From Pollenia angustigena (taxonomy: Eukaryota > Arthropoda > Insecta > Diptera > Polleniidae): a DNA stretch of 64,000 nucleotides. The notes under the pieces are model-generated. The model did not search any database. It had not been told where the DNA came from and saw only the letters and a program-made list of their open reading frames with translations. A program made the translations under genes and the position numbers. Positions 12,573 to 21,600 of the stretch are shown in pieces. Each line of letters opens with the position of its first letter. Position 1 is the stretch's first letter. The DNA lies in contig OV884058.1 of NCBI GenBank assembly GCA_930367215.1, positions 102,447,802 to 102,511,801 on the forward strand, in the 5' to 3' direction.

Positions 12573-12900
12573 GTTGACTCTGAAAGTAGTGATGAAGAAA
12601 ATAAAGAAATGCTAAAACTTCAGAGGAAAGTTATAAGGCAAAGATCATCCATTTTCAATTTGCCGGACAACACGTGAGTAATAAAACAATTTGGTTTGTA
12701 TTTGTGAAAATTCATACGAGCAATTTGTAAATTTGTTTCTTTATATAGATTCATTGAGTATTTTGGGAAACAGGCATTTAAGTTTGTTTTGAAAAAAATT
12801 GAGCCGGCAATCAGAAGTATATCTCGCTCAGCATCAATCTCCAACACAATCAAATTGACAACCATTGGAAATGGTCGAAATTTAAAAATTTAAAATATTT
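12573..12900 (+). pseudogene. PIF/Harbinger transposase N-terminal exons (HARBI1-like)
   Basis: Exon 1 (from about 12573) has an acidic start DSESSDEENKEMLKLQRK ending in FNLPDN. A GTGAGT donor at 12674 and a TATATAG acceptor at 12747-12748 frame a 75-bp intron. Exon 2 reads FIEYFGKQAFKFVLKKIEPA, then runs to a stop near 12900. In the Harbinger family the N-terminus before the DDE core has an LP...F...F.L....F..L...I pattern, which fits. The DDE catalytic domain is missing, so the product could not cut DNA. The start is unclear: an ATG at 12562 is out of frame. Assignment rests on motif pattern and on the convergent Myb-like neighbour. Confidence 0.6.
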
Positions 12901-13102
12901 TTAAAAAATTTTCTAGCCAAACCTCGCTGTCTCTAATTGGTGGTCCCATTGAATTTAATTTTGCTGTTATATCCTCCCATTCTTTTTTGAAATTGTTAGG
13001 GGTTGAACTTCGATGAAATCCTTTTGCCAATCTCGGCTTATTTTCAAGTTCAGCAAAAAGGGTTTCAAATTGTTTTAAAGTTGTAACTTTAATTTTTTCC
13101 AT
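12890..13102 (-). pseudogene. Myb/SANT-like DNA-binding protein of PIF/Harbinger (truncated)
   Basis: A 70-residue minus-strand frame. Residues about 8-50 form a trihelical Myb/SANT- or zeste-like pattern (LKQFETLFAELENKP, FKKEWEDITAKLNSMGPPI, then SEVWLENF). In the family the third helix normally continues WxKxWxDxK; here the frame ends in FLKIF soon after, so the domain is cut short. In PIF/Harbinger elements this protein binds the transposon ends and helps import the transposase. It lies tail to tail with the transposase exons and overlaps them by a few bases. Confidence 0.65.
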
Positions 13103-13350
13103 TTATTTATTATTTATATTTTTTTTTTAAATATATTGTAAAAACTTTGTCACAGTTTCACTAGACGACGGTAAAAACTTTATTGACAAAATCAAAGCGA
13201 ATTCGTGTCAACGTCGGCGTTAAATCGCCTTTAGTAATACAAAATCTTTGTCAATAGTAATCGGTTATCGTAAATATTGACGGCGGTAATGCCATGACTG
13301 CGGTGTCGACGTCATTTAAGTCGACATTGACATTAGCAATAAGGGGGAAT

Positions 13351-13525
13351 ATTTTCATACGAAGTCAATTTTCGTCTTTTCCCAATAAGCACTCAAATTT
13401 TAAAAATTTAAGGCTTAACATATTTCTGAAATTCGGTTTTAATCTATGCCCTATTTTTAAGTAAAATTCCAGTTCATACAAAAATGCTTAAAGCAAATTT
13501 TTTTACTTTTGTATTAAATAAGCTC
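13351..13525. other. A+T-rich spacer
   Basis: Nothing recognised between the Harbinger relic and the next hAT end. Confidence 0.4.
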
Positions 13526-13800
13526 AAGGCGAATTCATACAGGGGACATTTCCGAGTCATCTGTTTATTGTTTATTTTTTTGTGTGTATACTGAATGTCA
13601 AGCTTTGTAAAAATTTTGTGAAAAAAAAGTTAAAATTTAAAATTCAATATAAATCTAAATACTTGAAAATAACTGAAGAGAATTTCCAACTTGGGATAAA
13701 TTTGTATGTTGATGGATTGCCGCTAGCTAAAAGTTCGAAGATACAAACAGGACCTATACTTACTTTATTTAAATTCACGCAAGAATAAGGAGGCATTTAT
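13526..13800 (+). mobile_element. hAT-type element, CAAGGCG family, left part with coding remnant
   Basis: Starts with CAAGGCGAATTCATAC, the terminal inverted repeat shared by elements at 17145-17380, 20204-21288 and 63087-63222. The first 90 bp follow the 20.2-kb copy closely (inverted): TTTTTTGTGTGTATACTGAA, then AATGTCAAG. Unlike the others it continues into a coding remnant (see next entry) and has no right end, because an inverted-repeat element follows at 13803. It may be a fragment of the autonomous parent of the family. Confidence 0.65.
13582..13788 (+). pseudogene. Transposase-like coding remnant, family unclear
   Basis: An open stretch of about 68 codons inside the CAAGGCG element. 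The segment LKITEENFQLGINLYVDGLP followed by LAKSSKIQTGPIL resembles a block (xINxDGLPLxKSSxxQxWPIL) that I recall from uncharacterised, transposon-linked insect proteins. I cannot name the domain securely. The frame is open at its start (no clear ATG) and ends at a TAA just before the next element. It is a fragment, not a gene. Confidence 0.4.
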
Positions 13801-13802
13801 AC

Positions 13803-13977
13803 GATGCCTTTTCAGACATGTCTAACAAACACGTTTGTTTTGGTTGTTGGTAATCGGGTTATAGAAGAAAGATATGATTCCAAACAGATATTAAATGAGT
13901 TTTCATGTTTGTTAGTATGAGTTGTCATAACTTCTAAGACAATTAGACACAAAAGCAGACATGTTTGGAAAGACATC
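13803..13977. repeat. Small inverted-repeat element
   Basis: GATGCCTTTTCAGACATGTCT on the left pairs imperfectly with AGACATGTTTGGAAAGACATC on the right, enclosing about 130 bp. It abuts and may have interrupted the coding remnant at 13582-13788. No duplication could be read with confidence. Confidence 0.5.
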
Positions 13978-14113
13978 AAGGCTTAACAACTGAAAAAAGG
14001 ACTGGAATAAAACTTGACTTATAAAGGGTTGAATGTGAACCACACTTAAACGTCAAGTTTTTTTCTGCAATTCATTTGAAATTTCTTAATTTTAGACGAA
14101 CTCAATTTGAACC

Positions 14114-14830
14114 ATGGAAAGATACACAATCGAGCAACGCGTTAAAGTTATTCAGGCTTATTATGAAAATGGGCGTTCAAATTAAAATGCATATCGTGCA
14201 CTTCGTGATTTTTTCGGTCAATTTAAAAGTCCAAATGTGCGTACAATCGAAAAAATCGAGCAAAAATTTGAGCAAACCGGGTCTATAGGAAATGTGAAAG
14301 CACAAGTGCATGCAGAGCTCGTTCTGCAAAAAAATATTGCTGCTGTTCGCGATAGTGTGGCTGAAAAGTCGTCCACCTTAACTCGTCGTCGTGCCCAACA
14401 ATTGTACCTCTCATGCTCGTCATTGATGAACATTATGCATAAAGACTTGCATTTACACTCTTACAAGGTGCAATTGACTCAAGAACTAAAGCCTCTTCCA
14501 AACGTCGTCAACGGTCAGAATGGTGGAAAAAATGGCAATAACAGTGAAGAGGCACATTTTCACCTTAGTGGATTCGTCAATAAGCAGAATTTCCGCATTT
14601 GGGCGAATGATTCTCCAAGACGTTGGACTTCTTTTTTTATTTGAAATAAAAGTTGTACGTCGATAAGCCAGCAGCAATTCAAGAGCTAAAGGATGCGATA
14701 ATTCGGCATTGAGCCTCAATTATGCCTCAGCGTCATCGAAAATTTGGATCATCGGATGGAGGTGTGCCGCCGAGGTCGCGGCGGCCATTTGGCCGATACT
14801 TTGTTCCATACGCAATTAAACCATTCCAAT
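14114..14830 (+). pseudogene. Mariner-like transposase relic A
   Basis: Begins MERYTIEQRVKVIQAYYENG, the typical helix-turn-helix start of this mariner/Tc1 group, then has an in-frame TAA at 14183. It continues NVRTIEKIEQKFEQTGSIGN, SSTLTRRRAQQL and HSYKVQLTQELKPLP, and then enters the catalytic half at EEAHFHLSGFVNKQNFRIW, where the expected first catalytic aspartate (SDEAHF) reads EEAHF. The middle of the catalytic domain is deleted. The C-terminus returns, frameshifted, as LYVDKPAAIQELKDAI and HRMEVCRRGRGGHLADTLFH. One stop, at least one frameshift and one deletion make it dead. Terminal inverted repeats were not found. Confidence 0.85.
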
Positions 14831-14929
14831 AGTATCACAATTAAAAGAAATGACAATAATTTGTTTTATTCAAAATCAACATCGGCCCTTAAAAATTTAG
14901 CCACATTTTACTTGATTTCCAGCAAAATT

Positions 14930-15120
14930 GCTTATTGTAACTAAACTTTGTATGAAAATCTAAATGACATTTATTTTAAATTTATTTAGTTTTGAATGAA
15001 AAGTTAAATAAAATTTTTTAAAAAATAATGTTGTTAAAACGGTTTCCGTGCTTGCAACAAATAATTTTTTTTTTTTGTGAACTCCAAATGAAAATGTTGC
15101 TGCCATTGTGAACAAAGCTT
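14930..15120 (+). repeat. Old dispersed repeat D, copy 1
   Basis: Diverged but collinear with 21330-21600: AACGGTTTC followed by an A+T spacer and GAACxCCAAxTGAAAATGTT. No function seen. Confidence 0.45.
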
Positions 15121-15169
15121 TCTGAGGGAGTTACAAATAAAACTACAACTTATATTACCGAGCAGAAGG

Positions 15170-15378
15170 TACTTCTTATGCTTAAGCAACTAAACGAATA
15201 CATGTGAGTCATATTTGTCAAACTGTCATTTGCTTAAGTGCCAAAATGCGAAACTGATCGCATATTCCGTACGGAACAAAATGTTTTACATTTTGTTTTT
15301 TAAATGTATTTGACGGGCTTTTGATCTTTGACAGTAGCTTAAGCTTGCTTATGCATATTTTGGTTGGACCGTAAGACC
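15170..15378 (+). repeat. Dispersed repeat E, copy 1
   Basis: Shares GCGAAACTGATCGCATATTC with 55068-55352 (there TACGAAACTGATCGCACATT) and the following GGAACAAAATGTTTTACATT-like region, and both end in TATGCATATT.TGGTTGG. The ends of the 55-kb copy resemble inverted repeats (AAGGCCTAAATATAATGTGC / AAGGCCCAACCATAATATGC), so this may be a DNA-transposon derivative. Confidence 0.55.
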
Positions 15379-15402
15379 TACAGTCCGTCGAAGTTATATA
15401 AA

Positions 15403-16311
15403 CCAGGGCCTCTGGCGGAGATAGAATTCGCTTATAGTTATTATATTAAATGTTTGTTAAACTCTAGTTAAGATATACTTAGAATTCATAGTCACCCCCT
15501 CGTAATTTTTCCCCTTTTCACATATTTGCGATCATGAACAACTTCCATGAAAAAATGTAATTCAAAGGAGAATAATAACGTGAAAAAATGTTCACGGGAA
15601 AAAATTCCCCTTGTCGTGAAAAATCTTTTCCTTCGTAATTTGTTCACATTTCCCTTAGATTTTCTCACTTTATTTTTGCTAGGGAACAGAACATGTATGT
15701 AAGTAGCTCCTCCTATAAATCGAATATAAATGAATAAAGTTAATCAGGCACAAACCGATACATATATTGCTCAACAAAATGCAAAACAACAGGATTTGTG
15801 AAGCTTTCGATTGACTTGGTGGCAGAATTTTGAAAAATATTTTACAACATAAAATTTAAAAAGTGCAAAAAACTAACGTTGTAATCAAACTATCCCTCCA
15901 ATACTTAATATTTTGCTTTATTATCTTAACTTTTCTTTAAAATATATACTTGTATATTTTTGAACAAAAATTTCTATGATTTTTAATTTTTTTAATCTTT
16001 TTTTTTACATTCACTGGAACTGATAGCGTGGAAAATTTTTAACATGAGATTCACGATTGCTTTTTTCCCTTCGAGGGGAATGAAAATTTCATGGGAACAA
16101 AAATTCCACTTATTATTTACGGTAGGGGTGAATATAATTATAGACTAGCTCACTACCAACTATCTAAGCGGAGCACCCGAATTGTGTATAAAATTTTATT
16201 ATTATGTAGCAATTCACTAAATTAGTGTTCAAGTACCCCTGTAGGCTAGTTGGTAGTGATCTAGTCTATTAGTGCGGGGGTTGCGGTTGCGAATTCCGCC
16301 AGAAACTCTGG
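15403..16311. repeat. Head-to-head tRNA-like SINE heads with an insertion
   Basis: On the plus strand, 16244-16311 has a tRNA-like A box (GGCTAGTTGGTAGTG, 16244) and B box (GGTTGCGAATTCC, 16285) about 41 bp apart, which is tRNA spacing. An inverted copy of the same head is split: its A-box half is at 16141-16162 (minus) and its B-box half, followed by CCGCCAGAGGCCCTGG, is at 15403-15433 (minus). The 0.7 kb between these halves (about 15434-16135) is therefore probably an insertion. No SINE tail was identified. Confidence 0.5.
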
Positions 16312-16389
16312 TCTCCTGCAGACAAGCGTAGAGCTCCCAAAAATTGATTTTTTTTAGATTTTGTATTGTACTTGATGCCAGAAAATACT

Positions 16390-16960
16390 AAAAAACTTAA
16401 TTATGCCAAACTCATTGGTAACCGTTTAAGACGTTTTAAAGAAATTTTCGGGAATATGCATATACATATTTTAAATTGTGAATCGATCATCACAAAATTG
16501 GTAATGTAATTTATGGTCATACAAAACTTAATTGGAACAAATTACCGCTAAAATATCATCAAATGTTTTCCGCAAATGGGTTTTATAGAGGATTTATGGT
16601 AAATTATGAATCGATCATAAGGAAATTAAATGGTGTGGTTTCTAGTCTTATAAAACTTAATTAGACCCGATTTCAGTACAATGATATTCTCACCATTTTT
16701 GGTGTATTCGAGTGAATTTCGAGGGGAAGTTTTATATGGAAAATATGGATGGAACGATCATATGAAAAGTTGGTAGAACAATTTCTAATTATTGCCTAAT
16801 TTTTTTGACAATACCTACATTTAGCTCCAGATTTTATGTTCAAAATGTATTTATTCTTGGTCCTAATGAGTAGCGAAATTGATTTAACGATGTCCGTCTG
16901 TCCGTGCAGTCATTGAAGTGGGTTTTCCGTAGATATAATCAGGACATATGTATATAGGAA
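16390..16960 (+). repeat. DINE-1/mini-me-like repeat, degraded
   Basis: Contains two related blocks starting TGTGAATCGATCATCACAAA (about 16477) and TATGAATCGATCATAAGGAA (about 16604), about 127 bp apart, then ATGTCCGTCTGTCCGTGCAG near 16890. The GTCY run followed by a short dinucleotide patch is the signature of the dipteran mini-me/DINE-1 class. Confidence 0.55.
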
Positions 16961-17144
16961 TGTTACATAATTCCAATGCGACCGATATTGGAAATAATTA
17001 CGAATTTTGCTTCTTTAGAGAAAGTAAAATTAAAATAATTTTTAATGAACTTTAAGTGTTCTAAGTGAAATTGTTCTTTTGAATAATTATTTAAATAAAA
17101 ATGTCAAAATGAAAGAGTAAATAGTATGAATTATTGATTAATAC

Positions 17145-17380
17145 CAAGGCGAATTCATACGAGGTGGCCTTGGCTTGCTACGTAAGAAACAGCTGATAAC
17201 TAGCCATGTGTCAGAAATTATATGCTGTAAGTTTTGTTGACATTTATATTTAAATGTTTGTTTTTAAGTGCGCAGCTAATTTGTGTACTGCAGTGTTGTA
17301 TAATTTTGACACAACGTTAAATAATTTTACAGTGTTGTATCCCTTTTCAAAATAAGACCACCATGTATGATTTCGCCTTG
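17145..17380. mobile_element. hAT MITE, CAAGGCG family
   Basis: 236 bp, ends CAAGGCGAATTCATAC and, read inward from the right, CAAGGCGAAATCATAC. The exact 8-bp duplication ATTAATAC lies at 17137-17144 and 17381-17388. Duplication length makes it hAT. It carries no coding sequence. Confidence 0.92.
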
Positions 17381-17404
17381 ATTAATACCATTAATATGAT
17401 TAAT

Positions 17405-17637
17405 TAAGAAAAGTGGCGTATGCGGCACAAAACAATAATTTAACTTTAATAAAAATGCTATTAACTTCTTATTTCGTTTATGAACGTTCACAAACATTTC
17501 TCTTCAAGACATATGCCGAAAGCATTCAAAAAAATTCTATCGGCAATATTTTCTGAAAACTTCATATAAACCTTCATTTTCGTTTTTCTCTATTACAACT
17601 TTTTGGCAAATGCGCCAAACCAATAATGAGCTGACTC
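17405..17637 (-). repeat. Dispersed repeat C, copy 2 (inverted)
   Basis: Inverted copy of 10361-10605: GTGGCGTATGCGGCACAAAA at the left and TTTGGCAAATGCGCCAAACC at the right. The inner parts diverge. Confidence 0.6.
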
Positions 17638-17870
17638 ATTTGAGTCGGATGTAAAATGTGACAACGTTTTGAATCTTGGGTATACTCCAGAACCCTGATT
17701 TGGGGACCATCAAGACATCCACCATTGTACGTTTTGATTCCAAATTAAAACTTAAAATCGAATGAAGCTCCGCAAGTGCCTGTCATTTATGTTTAAGTGT
17801 AAAGAGGAGATATGAATGGAAAAGAGTCCTTTGTTTCATAAGCATGTAGTTTTTGTTTAGTTATTTTTTA

Positions 17871-18408
17871 GGGCACTGCTACACGTTCAATAAATATCGT
17901 GATATTTGGATCGCGATCCATTTTAAAATATTGATAGATCACGCGCGTATGCTACATGTTCAATATTTATCGCGTCAGTAATTATATTATTTTTGTGCTG
18001 TGCGGGTCGTTTATCAATGTCGCGAGAAAACCAAAAGAAAGCCTGTTAACCTATTTTGCTTTCTTTTTCATTGAAGAAAAAAGTGGAAAGAAAAATTTGG
18101 AGAAAAAGTTGTTGCAGGATCGGAAAAAATACACAAATTTTGTAAATTGTTTTGCCTTTTATTTGTTTTATTTTTTCCACTGCGTATTTTCTTTTATTTG
18201 TCACTTTTTGCTGCGTATCATGATTTAATATCATGAAAATGCTACACGTTCAATATTTATCACGCGATCCACGATCCGCAATCTGGATTTCATATTTTAG
18301 GCCATTCTGCGATATGGATCGCGATCCATCAATATTGCTTGCTACACGTTCAATAAATATCGTGATACTAGAAATATCACGATATTTATTGAACGTGTAG
18401 CAGTGCCC
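17871..18408. mobile_element. PIF/Harbinger-type MITE
   Basis: 538 bp. Ends are GGGCACTGCTACACGTTCAA on both sides, read inward, extending into AATATCGTGATATTT. TTA is duplicated at 17868-17870 and 18409-18411, the 3-bp TWA preference of PIF/Harbinger. The motif GCTACACGTTCAATAxxTATC occurs repeatedly inside (about 17950, 18240 and 18341), together with CGCGATCCA words in both orientations, a probable array of transposase-binding sites. Frames inside are A+T-rich accidents. Confidence 0.88.
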
Positions 18409-18411
18409 TTA

Positions 18412-19290
18412 GGGAAAGGAAAATAAAGAGATAAAATGCTGCAAAATTAAATAATGTTTGTGCAGCAAATGTTCCTTTATATGGATAGGAACCAACGAAC
18501 AAATTTAATGTAAAATTCCCTAATAATCAACAAATTTATTTCCCCGTTTTTCTCAAAATTCCCCACTGAAAGCCGGTCACTAGCCGGCCAGTATTTTCTA
18601 TTGTCACTGTAGCCACAAAAACAAAAGAAACACACACACGCAATTGACATTTTGCGTTAAATTTTCAGACATGTGTGAGATCATTTATTTTAGATTTCAT
18701 TGATTTTTTGTTTTGCCTGTTTTCGTTTTCGCTTATGTTGCTTGTTTCAAGTGAATTTTGATTTTTTATTAATTTAAATTTTTTTTAAGGATTGACAAGC
18801 AGCTGCCGTTTATAAAAAATAAGAAAAACGTTTTATTTTTCAAAAATCTTTTTTTGTTATACCTTTTGCAACATTAAAGAAACCCCAACAATTCAATTGT
18901 TTTTTCGTTGGTATGCGACATTTAACAAAAAAAAAAAAAAAACCAAAAATTGTTTACAAATTTAACAAAATATTTATTTATGAGATCTCAATGTGAGAAA
19001 TACTTTCATACAATGTTCAATTGTAATTTTCAAGTTCGCACGGCCAATTTGTTAAAATTAAAAAAAAAAAAATTTATTACTAAAATTTATTATTAAAGAA
19101 ATTTACTTAAATTCGCGAAAGAATAAAAATTTGAGTAACTCTAGTTAAAACAAAAACGTTAGAAAGAAATTATAAAATAAAGTTGATTCACGAGTTTTCT
19201 TCACGACTTAGTAGACGTTACGTTTATTTAGAAAGGGATGACTCGTAAACAAATTTACTTCGTCAGCGAACGAAAATTAAATGGAAAGCT
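18412..19290. other. A+T-rich stretch, no gene seen
   Basis: Long A and T runs (18925-18945, 19060-19071); no recognisable gene or repeat boundary. Confidence 0.4.
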
Positions 19291-19500
19291 ACACAAAAAA
19301 AAAATATAAATTGATTTCAATTAAAAAATACTTGAATAGTATCAGTTAAATTCTTTTTGATATTACCAATATTTTCTGCGCCAATGTGGTTGATTTAAGT
19401 TAGCTTTTAATTCATTTGATTAAATTTTTAATTAAAACTGATTTTATTTTTTATTAATGGTTTAATTGAAAAACAATTTGTTGAGAATTTTTTTCTGTGT
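19291..19500. repeat. Small ACACA...TGTGT-ended inverted-repeat element
   Basis: ACACAAAAAAAAAATATAAA at the left pairs loosely with TTTTTTTCTGTGT at the right, with AATTGAATT-like subterminal words on both sides. A weakly supported MITE-like unit. Confidence 0.35.
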
Positions 19501-19769
19501 ATTCATTCTTGGAAGCCAGCATATGACTTGAGATCTAATATTTTTAAGAGCCCAAAAACGTTCCTATTAAAGCAATTATCTCGAACCTTTTTAAAGTACA
19601 TATATTTAAATTAAAAGTTTTCCAATAGGTACTTCCGAAGTCTCGCAGTTGATTGCGGTCATATTGCCAAACCTAGATCTGTCGTATTCACTGCCAGTTA
19701 TTCAGCCTGTCTTACCGAACCAACATGAACGAATATAGTGTCTTTAATTTATTTAATTTTTATCGAAAA

Positions 19770-20075
19770 ATCATGTAATAAGTAATAAGACGCATAGTGC
19801 TGGATGAATGAGTACGTCAGCAAACGAAATTGGCAAGTTTGGGAGGTAACCAATTCACAAGAGCTTCCGGAAAAGTCATTGTTTGGTGTAGATTTTAGGC
19901 TGGCGGCATCATCAATCCATATTTCTTTGAGAACGACATAGGCCAGGTTATCATCGTTAGCGGCTAGCGCTTTAAGTCGTTGATTATCAACTTTTTTTGG
20001 TCTGAATAAACACCAACGACATGTGGTGTCAGCAGAATTTTTATGTTCCACCCAAATAATATCTTTCGTAAAAAT
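19770..20075 (+). pseudogene. Mariner-like transposase relic B (catalytic core fragment)
   Basis: Plus-strand codons read WMNEYVSKRNWQVWEVTNSQ, then, after a frameshift, KVIVWCRF, a stop, and AGGIINPYFFENDIGQVIIV. These match the mariner blocks FWLNGYVNKxNxRxW and VTVWCGLWAGGIIGPYFFEND. A further shift leads to NDMWCQQN, in the place of MWFQQDGA, so the second catalytic aspartate is lost. A 144-codon frame on the opposite strand across 19749-20183 is the antisense shadow of this relic. Confidence 0.75.
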
Positions 20076-20534
20076 TTTTGTAATTGAATAGTTTAATTTG
20101 ACTTTAAGACTTAAGCTTTGTTCACAATCAGTGCAACAATTTCGTTTTTTCTTCCCAAAGTATTTCATATATTTTCCATTCATTTTTAGAACAAAAATAT
20201 AACCAAGGCGAATTCATAAAGGTGACCGCATCATGAGATAGAGTTATGCTAGCTATCCCTTTTTTTTGAAAAATACTATGTATTTTGTTTTTGTAAAAAG
20301 ATAGAGTGACTGTCAAAATTATAGAAAGTAAATCTTTTTCCTCTATTGCAAATTAATGGTGACTCCACTTATTCTTTACGCCTTTTTATTTCCTTGTGCT
20401 TATATTTTAGATTCACTTTTTTATTTTATAAAATTTAAATAAGTTTTTTTTCAAGAATTTAAATTTTTGTTGAATTTTAAATTTGAATTAATTTTTTCAC
20501 AAAATGTAAACAAAACTTGACATTCAGTATACAC

Positions 20535-21221
20535 TAGTCCTGGGATACTATCGATATTTATCGATAGTTCATATTTCACTATCGATATTACTATCGACTG
20601 AATGTTTGTACTTGTGCAGGAAAACTTTAATTATTTTTTTATAAGGCTACAGTTCGTTGTTTTTATCACTTAATTGAATGTATGAGACGTATGTATATAC
20701 GCACGTTCTTTTAGATGACAGTTTTTTAAAAATTGTTATGTACCTTTCTGAAGGAACCGAAGTAACATGGACTATAAGATATTCCATTGCAACTTTAAAA
20801 ACTTTTCTAAATTCTAAACCCAAAAAGGTAACCAATCTAGCGGACTTATCCTCTAATGGTCGTTCATTATTTTGTCTTATGCCTGCAATTGAATTAGGAT
20901 TTACAACATTACAAAAGTATTTGACATTTCAGTCCCTATATAAAAATATACAAATTTCGACTTAAAGGCCTTAAATTAGCAGTAAAAAGCACTGCCAAGC
21001 AATCCATACCACTTGCCATTCTTGTTGTTTGTATTCATTGCTGTAATTCAGGGCGAATTAATAATAGCAAGTAAAAATTTTCGGCATAGCTGCTGTTAGA
21101 TGTCTTCATAGCTGTATTTTAAATAATAAAAATATCGATATTTATATTTTTCCTATCGATATTTTCGATATTTTAAGACTATCGATAATATCGATAGTCT
21201 ATCGATAGTTTCCCAGCACTA
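20535..21221. mobile_element. hAT element with TATCGATA-rich ends
   Basis: Ends TAGTCCTGGGATACTATCGA and, inward from the right, TAGTGCTGGGAAACTATCGA. The exact 8-bp duplication GTATACAC lies at 20527-20534 and 21222-21229. TATCGATA occurs three times in the left 55 bp (20549, 20559, 20580) and five times in the right 90 bp (21133, 21154, 21180, 21189, 21200). The minus strand encodes a hAT dimerisation-domain remnant. Confidence 0.93.
20641..20835 (-). pseudogene. hAT transposase C-terminal dimerisation domain (fragment)
   Basis: The minus-strand frame reads VAMEYLIVHVTSVPSERYIT, followed by LSSKRTCVYT and a stop after SDKNNEL. This matches the hATC signature (A..YL.IPATSVPSERxFS.AG...xxKR..L). 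The rest of the transposase, including its BED finger and RNase H-like core, has been lost, so the element is non-autonomous. It supports the hAT call for the surrounding element independently of the 8-bp duplication. Confidence 0.8.
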
Positions 21222-21329
21222 GTATACACACAAAAAAATAAACAAAAAACAGATGACGTGAAAATGTCACCTTTATGAATTCGCCTTGAATATAACTAAA
21301 ATTTTATTGAAAATGTAACTAAAGTTGAG

Positions 21330-21600
21330 TCTACTTTAACTTCAGCAACAATTTGTATGAAATTGTTTCTGACGTTTAAAATAATTTTATTTAGTTTTTA
21401 ATGAAAATTTTAACAAAATGTTGGAAAAAATAATAATTAATGAATAATATTGTTGTGGTTAAAATTTGCAAACGGTTTCTTAATGCAAAATGTGTGGGGT
21501 TTGCAAAAGAAATTGTTGCTCTATTATGAACACCAAGTGAAAATGTTTTTTTTGATTATGAACGAAGCTTTAAGCGTCAAATTGTAGCTTGTGACTTGCA
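21330..21600 (+). repeat. Old dispersed repeat D, copy 2
   Basis: Collinear with 14930-15120 (AACGGTTTCTTAATGCAAAA region, then TGAACACCAAGTGAAAATG). Diverged. Confidence 0.45.

Larger units (their letters stand above)
12343..13350. mobile_element. PIF/Harbinger DNA transposon relic
   Basis: The imperfect ends resemble each other when read inward: CCCCTCTATTACTGAACTCG on the left and CCCCCTTATTGCTAATGTCA on the right, each followed by GTCGAC-rich sequence. The interior carries two gene remnants in convergent orientation, a transposase-like N-terminus (+) and a Myb/SANT-like protein (-). PIF/Harbinger elements are the superfamily with exactly this pair of genes. A 3-bp duplication could not be read with confidence. 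The element is about 1 kb, far shorter than an autonomous copy. Confidence 0.7.
20204..21288. mobile_element. hAT MITE, CAAGGCG family, with a nested hAT
   Basis: Ends CAAGGCGAATTCATAAAGGT on both sides, read inward. The exact 8-bp duplication AATATAAC lies at 20196-20203 and 21289-21296. About 400 bp of its own sequence remain once the nested element (20535-21221) is removed. The right-hand part, inverted, is collinear with 13526-13640. Confidence 0.92.

Noticed and set aside
18046..18234. Overlapping open frames inside the 17871-18408 element
   Set aside because: They lie in an A+T-rich interior of a MITE, on both strands at once, without domain similarity.
19749..20183. 144-codon minus-strand open frame
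   Set aside because: It is antisense to a plus-strand mariner transposase relic whose motifs are clear; the minus frame has no recognisable domain.
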